Assembly (NCBI GenBank): GCA_007844125.1 | Contig: CM017561.1 | Span: 18,107,513 to 18,171,512 of the forward strand | DNA: 64,000 bases | Source: Sinonovacula constricta | Taxonomy: Eukaryota; Mollusca; Bivalvia; Cardiida; Solecurtidae | Direction of reading: 5' to 3' | Shown here: positions 13,276 to 25,800 of the stretch, piece after piece | How the letters are laid out: each line of letters begins with the position of its first letter | How positions within the stretch are numbered: position 1 is the stretch's first letter | Translations under genes and position numbers: made by a program | The notes under the pieces: model-generated | Databases searched by the model: none | What the model saw: only the letters and a program-made list of their open reading frames with translations | What the model was told of the DNA's origin: nothing

Positions 13276-15386
13276 ACATGTGCACCTCAGGTCAGCTAAA
13301 CTTCCCACATGTAAGATGGTACCCTGACAGGGACACAAACCACATGTGCACCACAGGTCAGCTCAACTTCCCACATGTAAGATGGTACCCTGACAGGGAC
13401 ACAAACCACATGTGCACCACAGGTCAGCTCAACTTCCCACATGTAAGATGGCACCCTGACAGGGACACAAACCACATGTGCACCACAGGTCAGCTCAACT
13501 TCCTACAAGTAAGATGGCACCCTGATAGGGACACAAACCACATGTGCACCACAGGTCAGTTCAACTTCCCACATGTAAGATGGTACCCTGACAGGGACAC
13601 AAACCACATGTGCACCACAGGTCAGCTCATCTTCCCACATGTAAGATGGCACCCTGACAGGGACACAAACCACATGTGCACCACAGGTCAGCTCAACTTC
13701 CCACATGTAAGATGGTACCCTGACAGGGACACAAACCACATGTGCACCACAGGTCAGCTCATCTTCCCACATGTAAGATGGTACCCTGACAGGGACACAA
13801 ACCACATGTGCACCACAGGTCAGCTCATCTTCCCACATGTAAGATGGTACCCTGACAGGGACACAAACCACATGTGCACCACAGGTCAGCTCATCTTCCC
13901 ACATGTAAGATGGTACCCTGATAGGGACACAAACCACATGTGCACCACAGGTCAGCTCAACTTCCCACATGTAAGATGGCACCCTGACAGGGACACAAAC
14001 CACATGTGCACCACAGGTCAGCTCAACTTCCCACATGTAAGATGGCACCCTGACAGGGACACAAACCATATGTGCACCACAGGTCAGCTCAACTTCCCAC
14101 ATGTAAGATGGTACCCTGACAGGGACACAAACCACATGTGCACCACAGGTCAGCTCAACTTCCCACATGTAAGATGGTACCCTGACAGGGACACAAACCA
14201 CATGTGCACCACAGGTCAGCTCAACTTCCCACATGTAAGATGGCACCCTGACAGGGACACAAACCACATGTGCACCACAGGTCAGCTCAACTTCCCACAT
14301 GTAAGATGGTACCCTGACAGGGACACAAACCACATGTGCACCACAGGTCAGCTCAACTTCCCACATGTAAGATGGTACCCTGACAGGGACACAAACCACA
14401 TGTGCACCACAGGTCAGCTCAACTTCCAACGTGTAAGATGGTACCCTGACAGGGACACAAACCACATGTGCACCACAGGTCAGCTCAACTTCCCACATGT
14501 AAGATGGTACCCTGACAGGGACACAAACCATATGTGCACCACAGGTCAGCTCAACTTCCCACATGTAAGATGGTACCCTGACAGGGACACAAACCACATG
14601 TGCACCACAGGTCAGCTCAACTTCCCACATGTAAGATGGTACCCTGACAGGGACACAAACCACATGTGCACCACAGGTCAGCTCAACTTCCCACATGTAA
14701 GATGGCACCCTGACAGGGACACAAACCACATGTGCACCACAGGTCAGCTCAACTTCCCACATGTAAGATGGCACCCTGACAGGGACACAAACCACATGTG
14801 CACCACAGGTCAGCTCAACTTCCCACATGTAAGATGGCACCCTGACAGGGACACAAACCACATGTGCACCTCAGGTCAGCTCATCTTCCCACATGTAAGA
14901 TGGTACCCTGACAGGGACACAAACCATATGTGCACCACAGGTCAGCTCAACTTCCCACATGTAAGATGGTACCCTGACAGGGACACAAACCACATGTGCA
15001 CCACAGGTCAGCTCAACTTCCCACATGTAAGATGGTACCCTGACAGGGACACAAACCATATGTGCACCACAGGTCAGCTCAACTTCCCACATGTAAGATG
15101 GTACCCTGACAGGGACACAAACCACATGTGCACCACAGGTCAGCTCAACTTCCCACATGTAAGATGGCACCCTGACAGGGACACAAACCACATGTGCACC
15201 ACAGGTCAGCTCAACTTCCCACATGTAAGATGGCACCCTGACAGGGACACAAACCACATGTGCACCACAGGTCAGCTCAACTTCCCACATGTAAGATGGC
15301 ACCCTGACAGGGACACAAACCACATGTGCACCACAGGTCAGCTCAACTTCCCACATGTAAGATGGTACCCTGATAGGGACACATAA
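13276..15386. repeat. 66-bp tandem array, about 32 units
   Basis: Units contain CACATGTGCACCACAGGTCA, then GCTCAACTTCCCACATGTAA, then GATGGTACCCTGACAGGGAC. They are nearly identical over 2.1 kb, with recurring single-base variants (TACCC/CACCC, CAACTT/CATCTT, CACATG/CATATG). Sixty-six is divisible by three and the unit lacks stops in one plus and one minus frame, giving long ORFs (702 codons on plus, 452 and 189 on minus). They show no domain and are best read as by-products of the array. It lies about 1 kb beyond the stop of gene A. Confidence 0.95.
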
Positions 15387-16429
15387 ACCTAGCCAGTAAG
15401 GAGTTATAGTCTTACTTGTTACCAAATTGCCAATCAACACTACATGACCATGTTTTTAATGTCAAGCAGACAATTTTTTGTGACTTTCTTGACGATAAAG
15501 CAAGCTATTTCTATTTAACTCTTTCATTCATAGTACATGTAGATGATTTCAAAACTTGACTAATTTTGTTGATTTTCTTTGAAACAGTATTTTTAATACA
15601 CATATGTTCAATATATAACTCATGATCCTATGCTAAACCAGTCTACATTTAAACCCATTGTTGTGTAGCATCTACAACAGATAGGAGTGATAGATGTGCA
15701 CATCTTGCACAGGCGTAAAATGACCAATGCATGAACAAAAGGGTTGAAGGAAAGTTAAAAACTACCATTCCACCTGAATAGCATACACAAGGTTTTATAA
15801 GAGATGTATATTGAGCAAGTTTTGCAAACAAACAAAAAACACACATGAACAAATAAGTAATTCAATATGTTGTTAATATAAAATACTTTTAGTTGTAGGC
15901 TTATTATCTAAATGTGAAAAAAGGTGCACAATATGAAAACAAAAGGCACATAAATCTAGATAGGTTCTCACACACTGGTATTAAAACAATGACTTTATAC
16001 CAATTCCTTAAAGGAATAAATGTGCAAGACCAATTGAAATGATGCAGTGTCCTATGTAGGTCAAATGATTTTGAAATAAATATGAGTCTATTTTAACCTG
16101 GAAAAGAGGGTCAGATATGTGTACAATAAAGTAAATCTGTTTTGTAAGATCAATTTAAATAAATATTTCTAAATACATAATAGAATATTTTGTTTCTATT
16201 AAATCATGGAAACCAAATAATTCAGATAAATGTATAAATTGAAAGTGCTTTTAGGCTCAATGAATTCTATAAAATACAACATAATGTTTTTTGTTATGTT
16301 GTACTCTGCAACATCACAAATATGGTGATGTACACTCGTTATTGTTTGAGATTAGACCCCATAAAAGTGTGTTTAAATATCAGCAGGAAGACCTCGCCAC
16401 ACCTGAATGAATGTAACTTTAAACTTCTA
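15387..16429 (-). other. 3' flank of gene A, possibly UTR
   Basis: AT-rich and unique. The 3'UTR of gene A should begin here (downward from 16429). I found no canonical AATAAA on the minus strand in this stretch, only the weaker TATAAA near 15990. Confidence 0.4.
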
Positions 16430-16825
16430 TCATATCTTGCTATCAAAATTTCTTTTAACATTCTGAGTTTCATTTTTAAAACGATTCCATTTTTGTGGAT
16501 TTTTCTTGAAGTATACAATAGCACCAATGACAATAATGGCTATAACAATTACTGCTACTACTCCCACCACTATGTAGACTGTGTAACTATGTGTACGTGC
16601 TACATATACACCCCCTGACGACATCTGGAAGCTAGCTACACCTCCATTGACAGTTGTATCAATCTTGGTCCATGTGCTGAAGCCCTTCTCTGAGTTGCTG
16701 CGATATACTGCCACATTGGAAGTGTCGGAGGTGAGTTTTAAGGATGCCAAGATGTACTGACCTGGGACGGTCAGAGACTCCTGCGGATACACGACCAGGA
16801 ATTTGCTAGCAAAGTCATCTCCTGC
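16430..16825 (-). CDS. Gene A exon 14: membrane anchor and stop
   Basis: Acceptor ttttACAG|GCAGGAG; phase 0. Codes 131 residues and a stop. Begins [15 protein letters not shown], continues with a beta-rich juxtamembrane segment ([16 protein letters not shown]), then a hydrophobic helix ([20 protein letters not shown]) and a short polar, net-basic tail ([13 protein letters not shown]...FDSKI). Topology is most simply type I: ectodomain outside, tail in the cytoplasm. Confidence 0.87.
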   Translation of the reverse strand, partial: AGDDFASKFLVVYPQESLTVPGQYILASLKLTSDTSNVAVYRSNSEKGFSTWTKIDTTVNGGVASFQMSSGGVYVARTHSYTVYIVVGVVAVIVIAIIVIGAIVYFKKNPQKWNRFKNETQNVKRNFDSKI

Positions 16826-19800
16826 CTGTAAAATCAAAGGAAACCTTGACTTAAACAGATACATGAATAGCCAGTATTAAGTATGAAATAAATGCTTCTA
16901 GAGGAACAGGTAAGACTAGCATAAAGGCAAGCCAACTGGACAGCTCTTATTCGGAATGGCAACAATTACTCGATTGGAAGGTTATAATTGAAAAATCACT
17001 ATTTGAGTACTCAATGAAAATGTGTAAATATATTTAAAATAACCAAATATAAATAAAGAATAACAAAAATTCAATTAAAGTCAGTCTTCTCAGTAAAATG
17101 GACAGTAAAACCTTACTAAAAGGACCAACTGTGATTCTTTTTGAGTGAGTTCATATATAAAACTATTAAATCTATTGAAAGGTGTAATATTATTTTGTAT
17201 TTAGCTAGCCCCGAACTGTGTATTACTATATCTTAAGGTCTCTGCCTGAAGCCTGGACTCTGTTGGCCCTAAGTGTGTATGTATTACTGTATCTTAGGGT
17301 CTCTGTCAGCAGCCTGGACCCTGTGAACTTCCAACTGTGTAGGTATAACTGTACCTTAAGGTCTCTGTCAGCAGCCTGGACCCTGTGTGCCCCCAACTCT
17401 GTGTGTATTACTGTATCTTTAGGTCTCTGCCAGCAGCCTGGACCCTGTGTGCCCCCAGTGTGTGTATTACTGTACCTTAAGGTCTCTGTCAGCAGCCTGG
17501 ACCCTGTGTGCCCCCAACTCTGTGTGTATTACTGTATCTTAAGGTCTCTGTCAGCAGCCTGGACCCTGTGTGCCCCCAACTGTGTGTGTATTACTGTACC
17601 TTAAGGTCTCTGTCAGCAGCCTGGACCCTGTGTGCCCCCAACTCTGTGTGTATTACTGTATCTTAAGGTCTCTGGTCTCTGCCAGCAGCCTGGACCCTGT
17701 GAGCCCCCCCCCCCCCCCCCCCCCCACACACACACACCCAGTGTATGTATTACTGTATCTTAACTCATTGTGCCCTACAGCTAATTGACCAGTCGTACCC
17801 TAGAGGCATTTCTCCAGTCATCCCCTACACCTGGTGGGGGTCTTATCTGCCCCTCATGCCTAGACACATCTAGTGTGGATTACCGGTCAGTGGAAGATAT
17901 CGGGGATGGTTGTATACACAACACAATAAACATGTCATTTTGGAAGTACTCGAAAGGGATATTTTCACATACTTGAAGCACAGAAAGTGCTTTACACAAC
18001 CATGTAATTTTTAACACGGTATGAGAAGAAATACTTCAGAAAAGAGTGAAATCTGAAGAACACGTAAGATTGACAATATCAAAATTAACACAGTTCAAAT
18101 TATTAAAGTGAAATAATATTGACCTCATCAAGTTTTTTTTATGTTTATAACATAAATAACACTGCTTTATATAATATTTTATATAATGAGTAACTTTAAA
18201 ACAGTCGGCCATCTTTGATTTAAAGTTGCGATTTACCGGTAGTTTGAGAAAATAACGCTCTTAAACTTCATATTTGATAGAAAACTTCGGTGATTTCCAA
18301 TATTGATATCTGCAATTATCATATAATTATTGGATCTGACGTAGGTAATTCCACATATCCGCCGATACATATGCATATAAGTAGGAATCTTAAGGCTAAC
18401 CGTAAGGCACATCGCCGTTTTTCTTTGTCTCGACATAATTAATTCACTGTGTTTACATCCGGTTTACATGAAATTCCAATATATTATATAACAAGGTTTC
18501 TGATTGGCTGAGATTGAAGTATAAATTAATCATTTGAAAACTGCTTTTACGATCGTATTTCAGCCAAGAAATGTTTCAAATTAGATGTGAATCACTTCAA
18601 TCAGAGGAAATGTCGCCGATTTTTCTGTTGCTCGCTACTATAAATGAAATAACAAAAAAGGATTTAATATGGTAGATTTAGATTAAGATGACATTAGCAT
18701 TTACGATACCGTGATGTACTTGATTGGCCGAGACTCAAAAGTGATTAAAAATATAAGTTTTAACCAGCAAATATGATGCGCATTAACGCGGGTTTCGGCA
18801 GTAGCCGAGACATTTTCAGGGCCGCCTTAATGCGGCGCTCGGTGCCAGACACAGGTAAAATGCGACGTGATAAGTCGTCTCCCGGCATGAGGAGGCTGTT
18901 TTTCGTGCCGCTTTAATGCGTCATTAGGGTACAATGAGTTAAGGTCTCTGTCAGCAGCCTGGACCCAGTGTGCCCCCAGTGTTTGAATTACTTCAATTTA
19001 AGGTCTCTGCCGCAGCCTGGACCCTGTGTGCCACCAGTGTGTGTATTACTGTACCTTAAGGTCTCTGTCAGCAGCCTGGACCCTGTGAGCCCCCAACTGT
19101 GTGTATTACTGTACCTTAAGATCTCTGCCAGCAGCCTGGACTCTGTGTGCCCCCAGTGTGTGTATTACTGTATCTTAAGGTCTCTGTCAGCAGCCTGGAC
19201 CCTGTGTGCCCCCAGTGTGAGTATTAGGTACTTCAATTTAAGGTCTCTGCCGCAGCCTGGACCCTGTGTGCCCCCAGTGTGTGTATTACTGTACCTTAAG
19301 ATCTCTGCCAGCAGCCTGGACCCTGTGTGCTCCCAACTGTGTGTATTACTGTACCTTAAGGTCTCTGCCAGCAGCCTGGACTCTGTGTGCCCCCAGTGTG
19401 TGTATTACTGTATCTTAAGGTCTCTGTCAGCAGCCTGGACCCTGTGTGCCCCCAGTGTGTGTATTACTTCAATTTAAGGTCTCTGCCGCAGCCTGGACCC
19501 TGTGTGCCCCCAGTGTGTGTATTACTGTACCTTAAGGTCTCTGTCAGCAGCCTGGACCCTGTGAGCCCCCAGTGTTTGTATTACTTCAATTTAAGGTCTC
19601 TGCCACAGCCTGGACCCTGTGTGCCCCCAGTGTGTGTATTACTGTACCTTAAGGTCTCTGTCAGCAGCCTGGACCCTGTGTGCCCCCAGTGTTTGTATTA
19701 CTTCAATTTAAGGTCTCTGCCGCAGCCTGGACCCTGTGTGCCCCCAGTGTGTGTATTACTGTACCTTAAGGTCTCTGTCAGCAGCCTGGACCCTGTGAGC

Positions 19801-22800
19801 CCCAACTGTGTGTATTACTGTACCTTAAGATCTCTGCCAGCAGCCTGGACCCTGTGTGCCCCCAGTGTGTGTATTACTGTACCTTAAGGTCTCTGTCAGC
19901 AGCCTGGACCCTGTGTGCCCCCAGTGTGTGTATTACTGTACCTTAAGGTCTCTGTCAGCAGCCTGGACCCTGTGAGCCCCCAGTGTTTGTATTACTTCAA
20001 TTTAAGGTCTCTGCCGCAGCCTGGACCCTGTGTGCCCCCAGTGTTTGTATTACTTCAATTTAAGGTCTCTGCCGCAGCCTGGACCCTGTGTGCCCCCAGT
20101 GTGTGTATAACTGTACCTTAAGGTCTCTGCCAGAAGCCTGGACCCTATGAGCCGCCAACTGTGTGCGTATTACTGTATCTTAAGGTCTCTGTCAGCAGCC
20201 TGGACCCTGTGTGCTCCCAGTGTGTGTATTACTTCAATTTAAGGTCTCTGCCGCAGCCTGGACCCTGTGTGCCCCCAGTGTGTGTATAACTGTACCTTAA
20301 GGTCTCTGCCAGAAGCCTGGACCCTATGAGCCGCCAACTGTGTGTGCATTACTGTACCTTAAGGTCTCTGCCAGCAGCCTGGACCCTGTGTGCCCCCAAC
20401 TGTGTGTGTATTACTGTACCTTAAGATCTCTGCCAGAAGCCTGGACCCTGTTAGCCCCTTCCTCTACTGGCCAGACTTCTACCCTTAGCAGATGCAGGCC
20501 ATGCAACACCCCTTCAGCTGCATTCAAGTTGCCCATGCTGTATAATTCAAAACATACTGCATGAAACTAGTGCAAATTAAAACTGATCATGCAGGTCATT
20601 TGAAAATATTCCCATTTACTTTTTTTACAAAGGGCTATGCTAAATGATGTAATATAACAGTGCTATCTGCTAGTTTAAAAAATTAATACTGTTTTATGAA
20701 CTGTTGATTCTTACAAGAAATAACAAGACGGCCATGAGTAAAAGTGTGCAACAAATATAAGCAATGTGTAAAGTGACCAGAACAATTATAACAGTCTTGA
20801 TAAGAAAGTAGAAGGAAATCATTTGGGCAATAAGTTTCACTTATATAAATAAGTTTTACTAAACAGCCATATGTGTAGAATGGCCAAGCCCCTGGTGGCC
20901 ATGGTTTTACTTCATTTTATGGATAGGGGCCATCTAAAAGTAGGGCTGTGCCAATTAATTAAAGCATTGACAATTGTGAAATCACATGCAATTTTGCTCG
21001 AAACAAATGTGTTGAATTGCAAACTAGAAATTGCTATGTGAAGTCATTTGCATAAAACTGCAACAACAATGTGTCAGCGGGACCTTGAAAACTACTTTCA
21101 CTAAGACAATTTGTAGACATCACAATACATGTTTTGTGAAGTATCTAAAAACAATTTTAACTCTATAAATGAATTGTTGTGGCTAGTCACATAGCCAGTT
21201 AAAAGGATTCTGTGTTGGCAGCATATTTTGACTGTTTTTATCATTAAGTCAAATGGCCAAGGAAAGGTGTGAAAACATTAGATGGAGATACATCATAAAT
21301 TTTTTTAAACAAAATTTTGTCTCAAAATTTAGCATTTTAATGGTTCATTTTACATAGAAATATAACTGGGGTTGGGTTAAATGGGATTTCACAATAAATT
21401 TGTCCCATGCCGAATTTCATGTCTAGAGTATTTACCTGTATTTGTTGCTTACCTGAGTCACACACATGTCAAGAGAGTTCTAATGTATTTGTTGATTACT
21501 TGAGTCACACACATCTATAGTGTTCAAATGTTCATTGCTCCTTTATATCATACAACTAATTTAAGGTGATAAATAGCACCTGACTAATGGCATTTCCTAT
21601 CTGAGCCATGCTGCACAGTTAGCTATTTATAAATTATGAAAACCACTTTCTTTTGAGATAATGTAATATCATCATTTTGGTTATCTGCTCTGACATTGTC
21701 ATTTATTTTAGCAGACCTCACCATCAAGATTTTGTAAAGATTTGGAAAGAATGAACATATTTAGAGTGATTGTTTTAAGATGTGTACTGTCTAACTATTC
21801 AGGAAATATTCAAAATCGTCTTTAGTTAAACGAAAGTATTACTTTAAATAAATAGAAATATTATGCCTTAATTTCCCAAAAATGGTAGGAAATCATGTTA
21901 CATGCATTTGACAAAGGCAAAACTGTTGGATAACACCTTCAAAAAGTCATTTAAGTCTTAAAGAAGACTGCCTCAATATTTACCTGTCTGGTAGAGGAAT
22001 ATATCCACCCATGTATCCCAGTGGGGCCTCAGTGAATTTCTCCATGCTAACCTGTATCCGCCCCTTCTGGTCCCTGTTGGAGAAATTGTTGTTGCGTGTA
22101 CACACGTAGTGATATGTGCCGACCTGGCTTACTTGCTGTGGACCAAGGTCATAATAGGCTGTTGCGTTGTTCAGATTGGCATCCACAGCACCTGGTGGCA
22201 AAATACAGGGAATACAGTTACGCTTAAATATAAACAGAATAAGGCAGAGGATTATTGGTGATGTTTGTAACTGTCTCAGAAACTTCCATTACTAATACCA
22301 TGAGGTGAATGGAATAACACGACAGGTTCTGATCATGATGATATACTGCATTTGGAGACTCTTTAATTTTTTAATTTATTCCTTGGAGAAATCATACAAA
22401 ACATAAAAGCAATTTCTTTTAAATGTATATCTTTTAAAAGTAAAGAAATTCACTACCATCAGAAGAAAAAGCCAGCTTTGTGAGTAAAGGCTTTGACAGG
22501 CCCAGAAACTTGGAATCCTCAATTTTCACAGGATAGTTGTTGCCATAGTGACCAAATGTGGGGGCAGGACCATACTGAACACCATTGCCTTCTGGGTAAT
22601 TTTTGTCCTTCAGCAGCAGCACATTGTTTCTGTCTGTTTTGGCCTTGCCTTGTCCATCATTGTTTCCAGGGTTATTGTCTGAGCCAGTCCATCTTTAATG
22701 GGAGATATAATTGTAGAAAATGTTAAAATTATTGTGTGTTTTTGATCAATTTTTTATTTATAGACCTGCTGACAATCAGCCAATCAACTTTCATGTGCTC

Positions 22801-25800
22801 ATAATGAAAACAGTAGATGCACTGGTTTCCAACACAATGGATAATTGTGGAGTTTCACTGTGAAGAGGAAGCTTGGACAAGATTGTGTATAAGGACAAAC
22901 CTGAAATAAAGTTATAAGAGGCAATATCTCCTGCTGTATTAATGTAATGATAGTAAATAAGCAAATGCACATGTTCCTATAGTACTAAGGATTGTGGAAA
23001 TTGATCAAAATTATCGCACAACTTTATGATCTATGATATGCTTGGAAAAAATTGTGTCCATGAATTGTTCTGAAATATTATTAAATAGGACAACTACTAT
23101 AATTTTTAATATGATCGCAATGTACAGGTGCACATGTTTCATAATACTAAGGATAATTGTGGAGTTTCATCAAATGGAACCCAAAATTTAAGAAGTTTTG
23201 ACAAAATTGTGTCCACAAAGGTTCTTACCACAGTGTATTTGTGGGGATTTATATATTATATATGTTCTACAAACATTTAGCCCAACACATTTTACCTCCT
23301 CCACAAGCCCAAAACTATCCCAACAATAGCAGACTTGACAGATAAAGGAAGGAACAACCCAATTCAAGTTACTCGAACAATAAACCTGAACTTAAACTGA
23401 GGTTTAAGTAAATGGAAGATTTAAGTAAATGGAAGATCTCTTGTTCAGCATTACATGCCTAACATTTATTTCTTCTACAACCACTATAAAGCTGGTATAA
23501 GCAAGACAATTTTAATAATTATGATTCTCTATTTAACTTGGCCTTTCAAAAAATCTGAGTTGCATGTTGGTCTTTGGAATAGTTTCACCTCCTCTTGGAA
23601 TAGTTTCACCTCCTCCAGTCCACTGTGTCCCCAAATGTCAGTCCTGAAGGTAGAAGGTCCCTTTTAATCCAGTCTTCCCAGACTTCCATGGGTCAAGTGT
23701 AAAAACAAAATGGGTTCATATTCCTGACTTTCCTGCTCCAGTCTGAACTGGGTTACCTTTCCAAGTGTCCCAACCATTAGAGACCTTGTTTATAGGGAGA
23801 CTGTCATGTTCTTTAAGCCTAGCAGGTGTCTCCATAGGGAGACTGTCATGTTCTCCAAGCCTAGCAGGTGTCTCCATAGGGAGATTGTCATGTTCTCCAA
23901 GCCTAGCAGGTGTCTCCATAGGGAGATTGTCATGTTCTTTAAGCCTAGCAGGTGTCTCCATAGGGAGATTGTCATGTTCTCCAAGCCTAGCAGGTGTCTC
24001 CATAGGGAGATTGTCATGTTCTTTAAGCCTAGCAGGTGTCTCCATAGGGATACTGTCATGTTCTCCAAGCCTAGCAGGTGTCTCCATAGGGAGACTGTCA
24101 TGTTCTCCAAGCCTAGCAGGTGTCTCCATAGGGAGATTGTCATGTTCTTTAAGCCTAGCAGGTGTCTCCATAGGGAGATTGTCATGTTCTCCAAGCCTAG
24201 CAGGTGTCTCCATAGGGAGATTGTCATGTTCTCCAAGCCTAGCAGGTGTCTCCATAGGGAGACTGTCATGTTCTTTAAGCCTAGCAGGTGTCTCCATAGG
24301 GAGATTGTCATGTTCTCCAAGCCTAGCAGGTGTCTCCATAGGGAGACTGTCATGTTCTTTAAGCCTAGCAGGTGTCTCCATAGGGAGACTGTCATGTTCT
24401 TTAAGCCTAGCAGGTGTCTCCATAGGGAGACTGTCATGTTCTCCAAGCCTAGCAGGTGTCTCCATAGGGAGATTGTCATGTTCTTTAAGCCTAGCAGGTG
24501 TCTCCATAGGGAGATTGTCATGTTCTTTAAGCCTAGCAGGTGTCTCCATAGGGAGATTGTCATGTTCTCCAAGCCTAGCAGGTGTCTCCATAGGGAGACT
24601 GTCATGTTCTTTAAGCCTAGCAGGTGTCTCCATAGGGAGACTGTCATGTTCTCCAAGCCTAGCAGGTGTCTTCATAGGGAGATTGTCATGTTCTCCAAGC
24701 CTAGCAGGTGTCTCCATAGGGAGATTGTCATGTTCTCCAAGCCTAGCAGGTGTCTCCATAGGGAGACTGTCATGTTCTTTAAGCCTAGCAGGTGTCTCCA
24801 TAGGGAGATTGTCATGTTCTCCAAGCCTAGCAGGTGTCTTCATAGGGAGATTGTCATGTTCTTTAAGCCTAGCAGGTGTCTCCATAGGGAGATTGTCATG
24901 TTCTCCAAGCCTAGCAGGTGTCTCCATAGGGAGACTGTCATGTTCTCCAAGCCTAGCAGGTGTCTCCATAGGGAGATTGTCATGTTCTCCAAGCCTAGCA
25001 GGTGTCTTCATAGGGAGATTGTCATGTTCTCCAAGCCTAGCAGGTGTCTCCATAGGGAGATTGTCATGTTCTCCAAGCCTAGCAGGTGTCTCCATAGGGA
25101 GACTGTCATGTTTTCCAAGCCTAGCAGGTGTCTCCATAGGGAGATTGTCATGTTCTCCAAGCCTATCAGGTGTCTCCATAGGGAGATTGTCATGTTCTCC
25201 AAGCCTAGCAGGTGTCTCCATAGGGAGATTGTCATGTTCTCCAAGCCTAGCAGGTGTCTCCATAGGGAGACTGTCATGTTCTCCAAGCCTAGCAGGTGTC
25301 TCCATAGGGAGACTGTCATGTTTTCCAAGCCTAGCAGGTGTCTCCATAGGGAGATTGTCATGTTCTCCAAGCCTAGCAGGTGTCTCCATAGGGAGATTGT
25401 CATGTTCTCCAAGCCTAGCAGGTGTCTCCATAGGGAGATTGTCATGTTCTCCAAGCCTAGCAGGTGTCTCCATAGGGAGACTGTCATGTTCTTTAAGCCT
25501 AGCAGGTGTCTCCATAGGGAGACTGTCATGTTCTTTAAGCCTAGCAGGTGTCTCCATAGGGAGATTGTCATGTTCTTTAAGCCTAGCAGGTGTCTCCATA
25601 GGGAGACTGTCATGTTCTTTAAGCCTAGCAGGTGTCTCCATAGGGAGACTGTCATGTTCTTTAAGCCTAGCAGGTGTCTCCATAGGGAGATTGTCATGTT
25701 CTTTAAGCCTAGCAGGTGTCTCCATAGGGAGATTGTCATGTTCTCCAAGCCTAGCAGGTGTCTCCATAGGGAGACTGTCATGTTCTCCAAGCCTAGCAGG

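Noticed and set aside
13278..15386. 702-codon plus-strand ORF and the minus-strand ORFs opposite it
   Set aside because: They arise because a 66-bp unit without stops repeats in frame. No start context, domain or splice evidence, and both strands are open.
20420..20447. 28-nt microexon as the true exon 13
   Set aside because: It fits the phases, but an upstream acceptor (tatACAG|C at 20538) gives a 118-nt exon in the same frame with protein-like sequence and unique flanks. Kept only as a possible alternative form.
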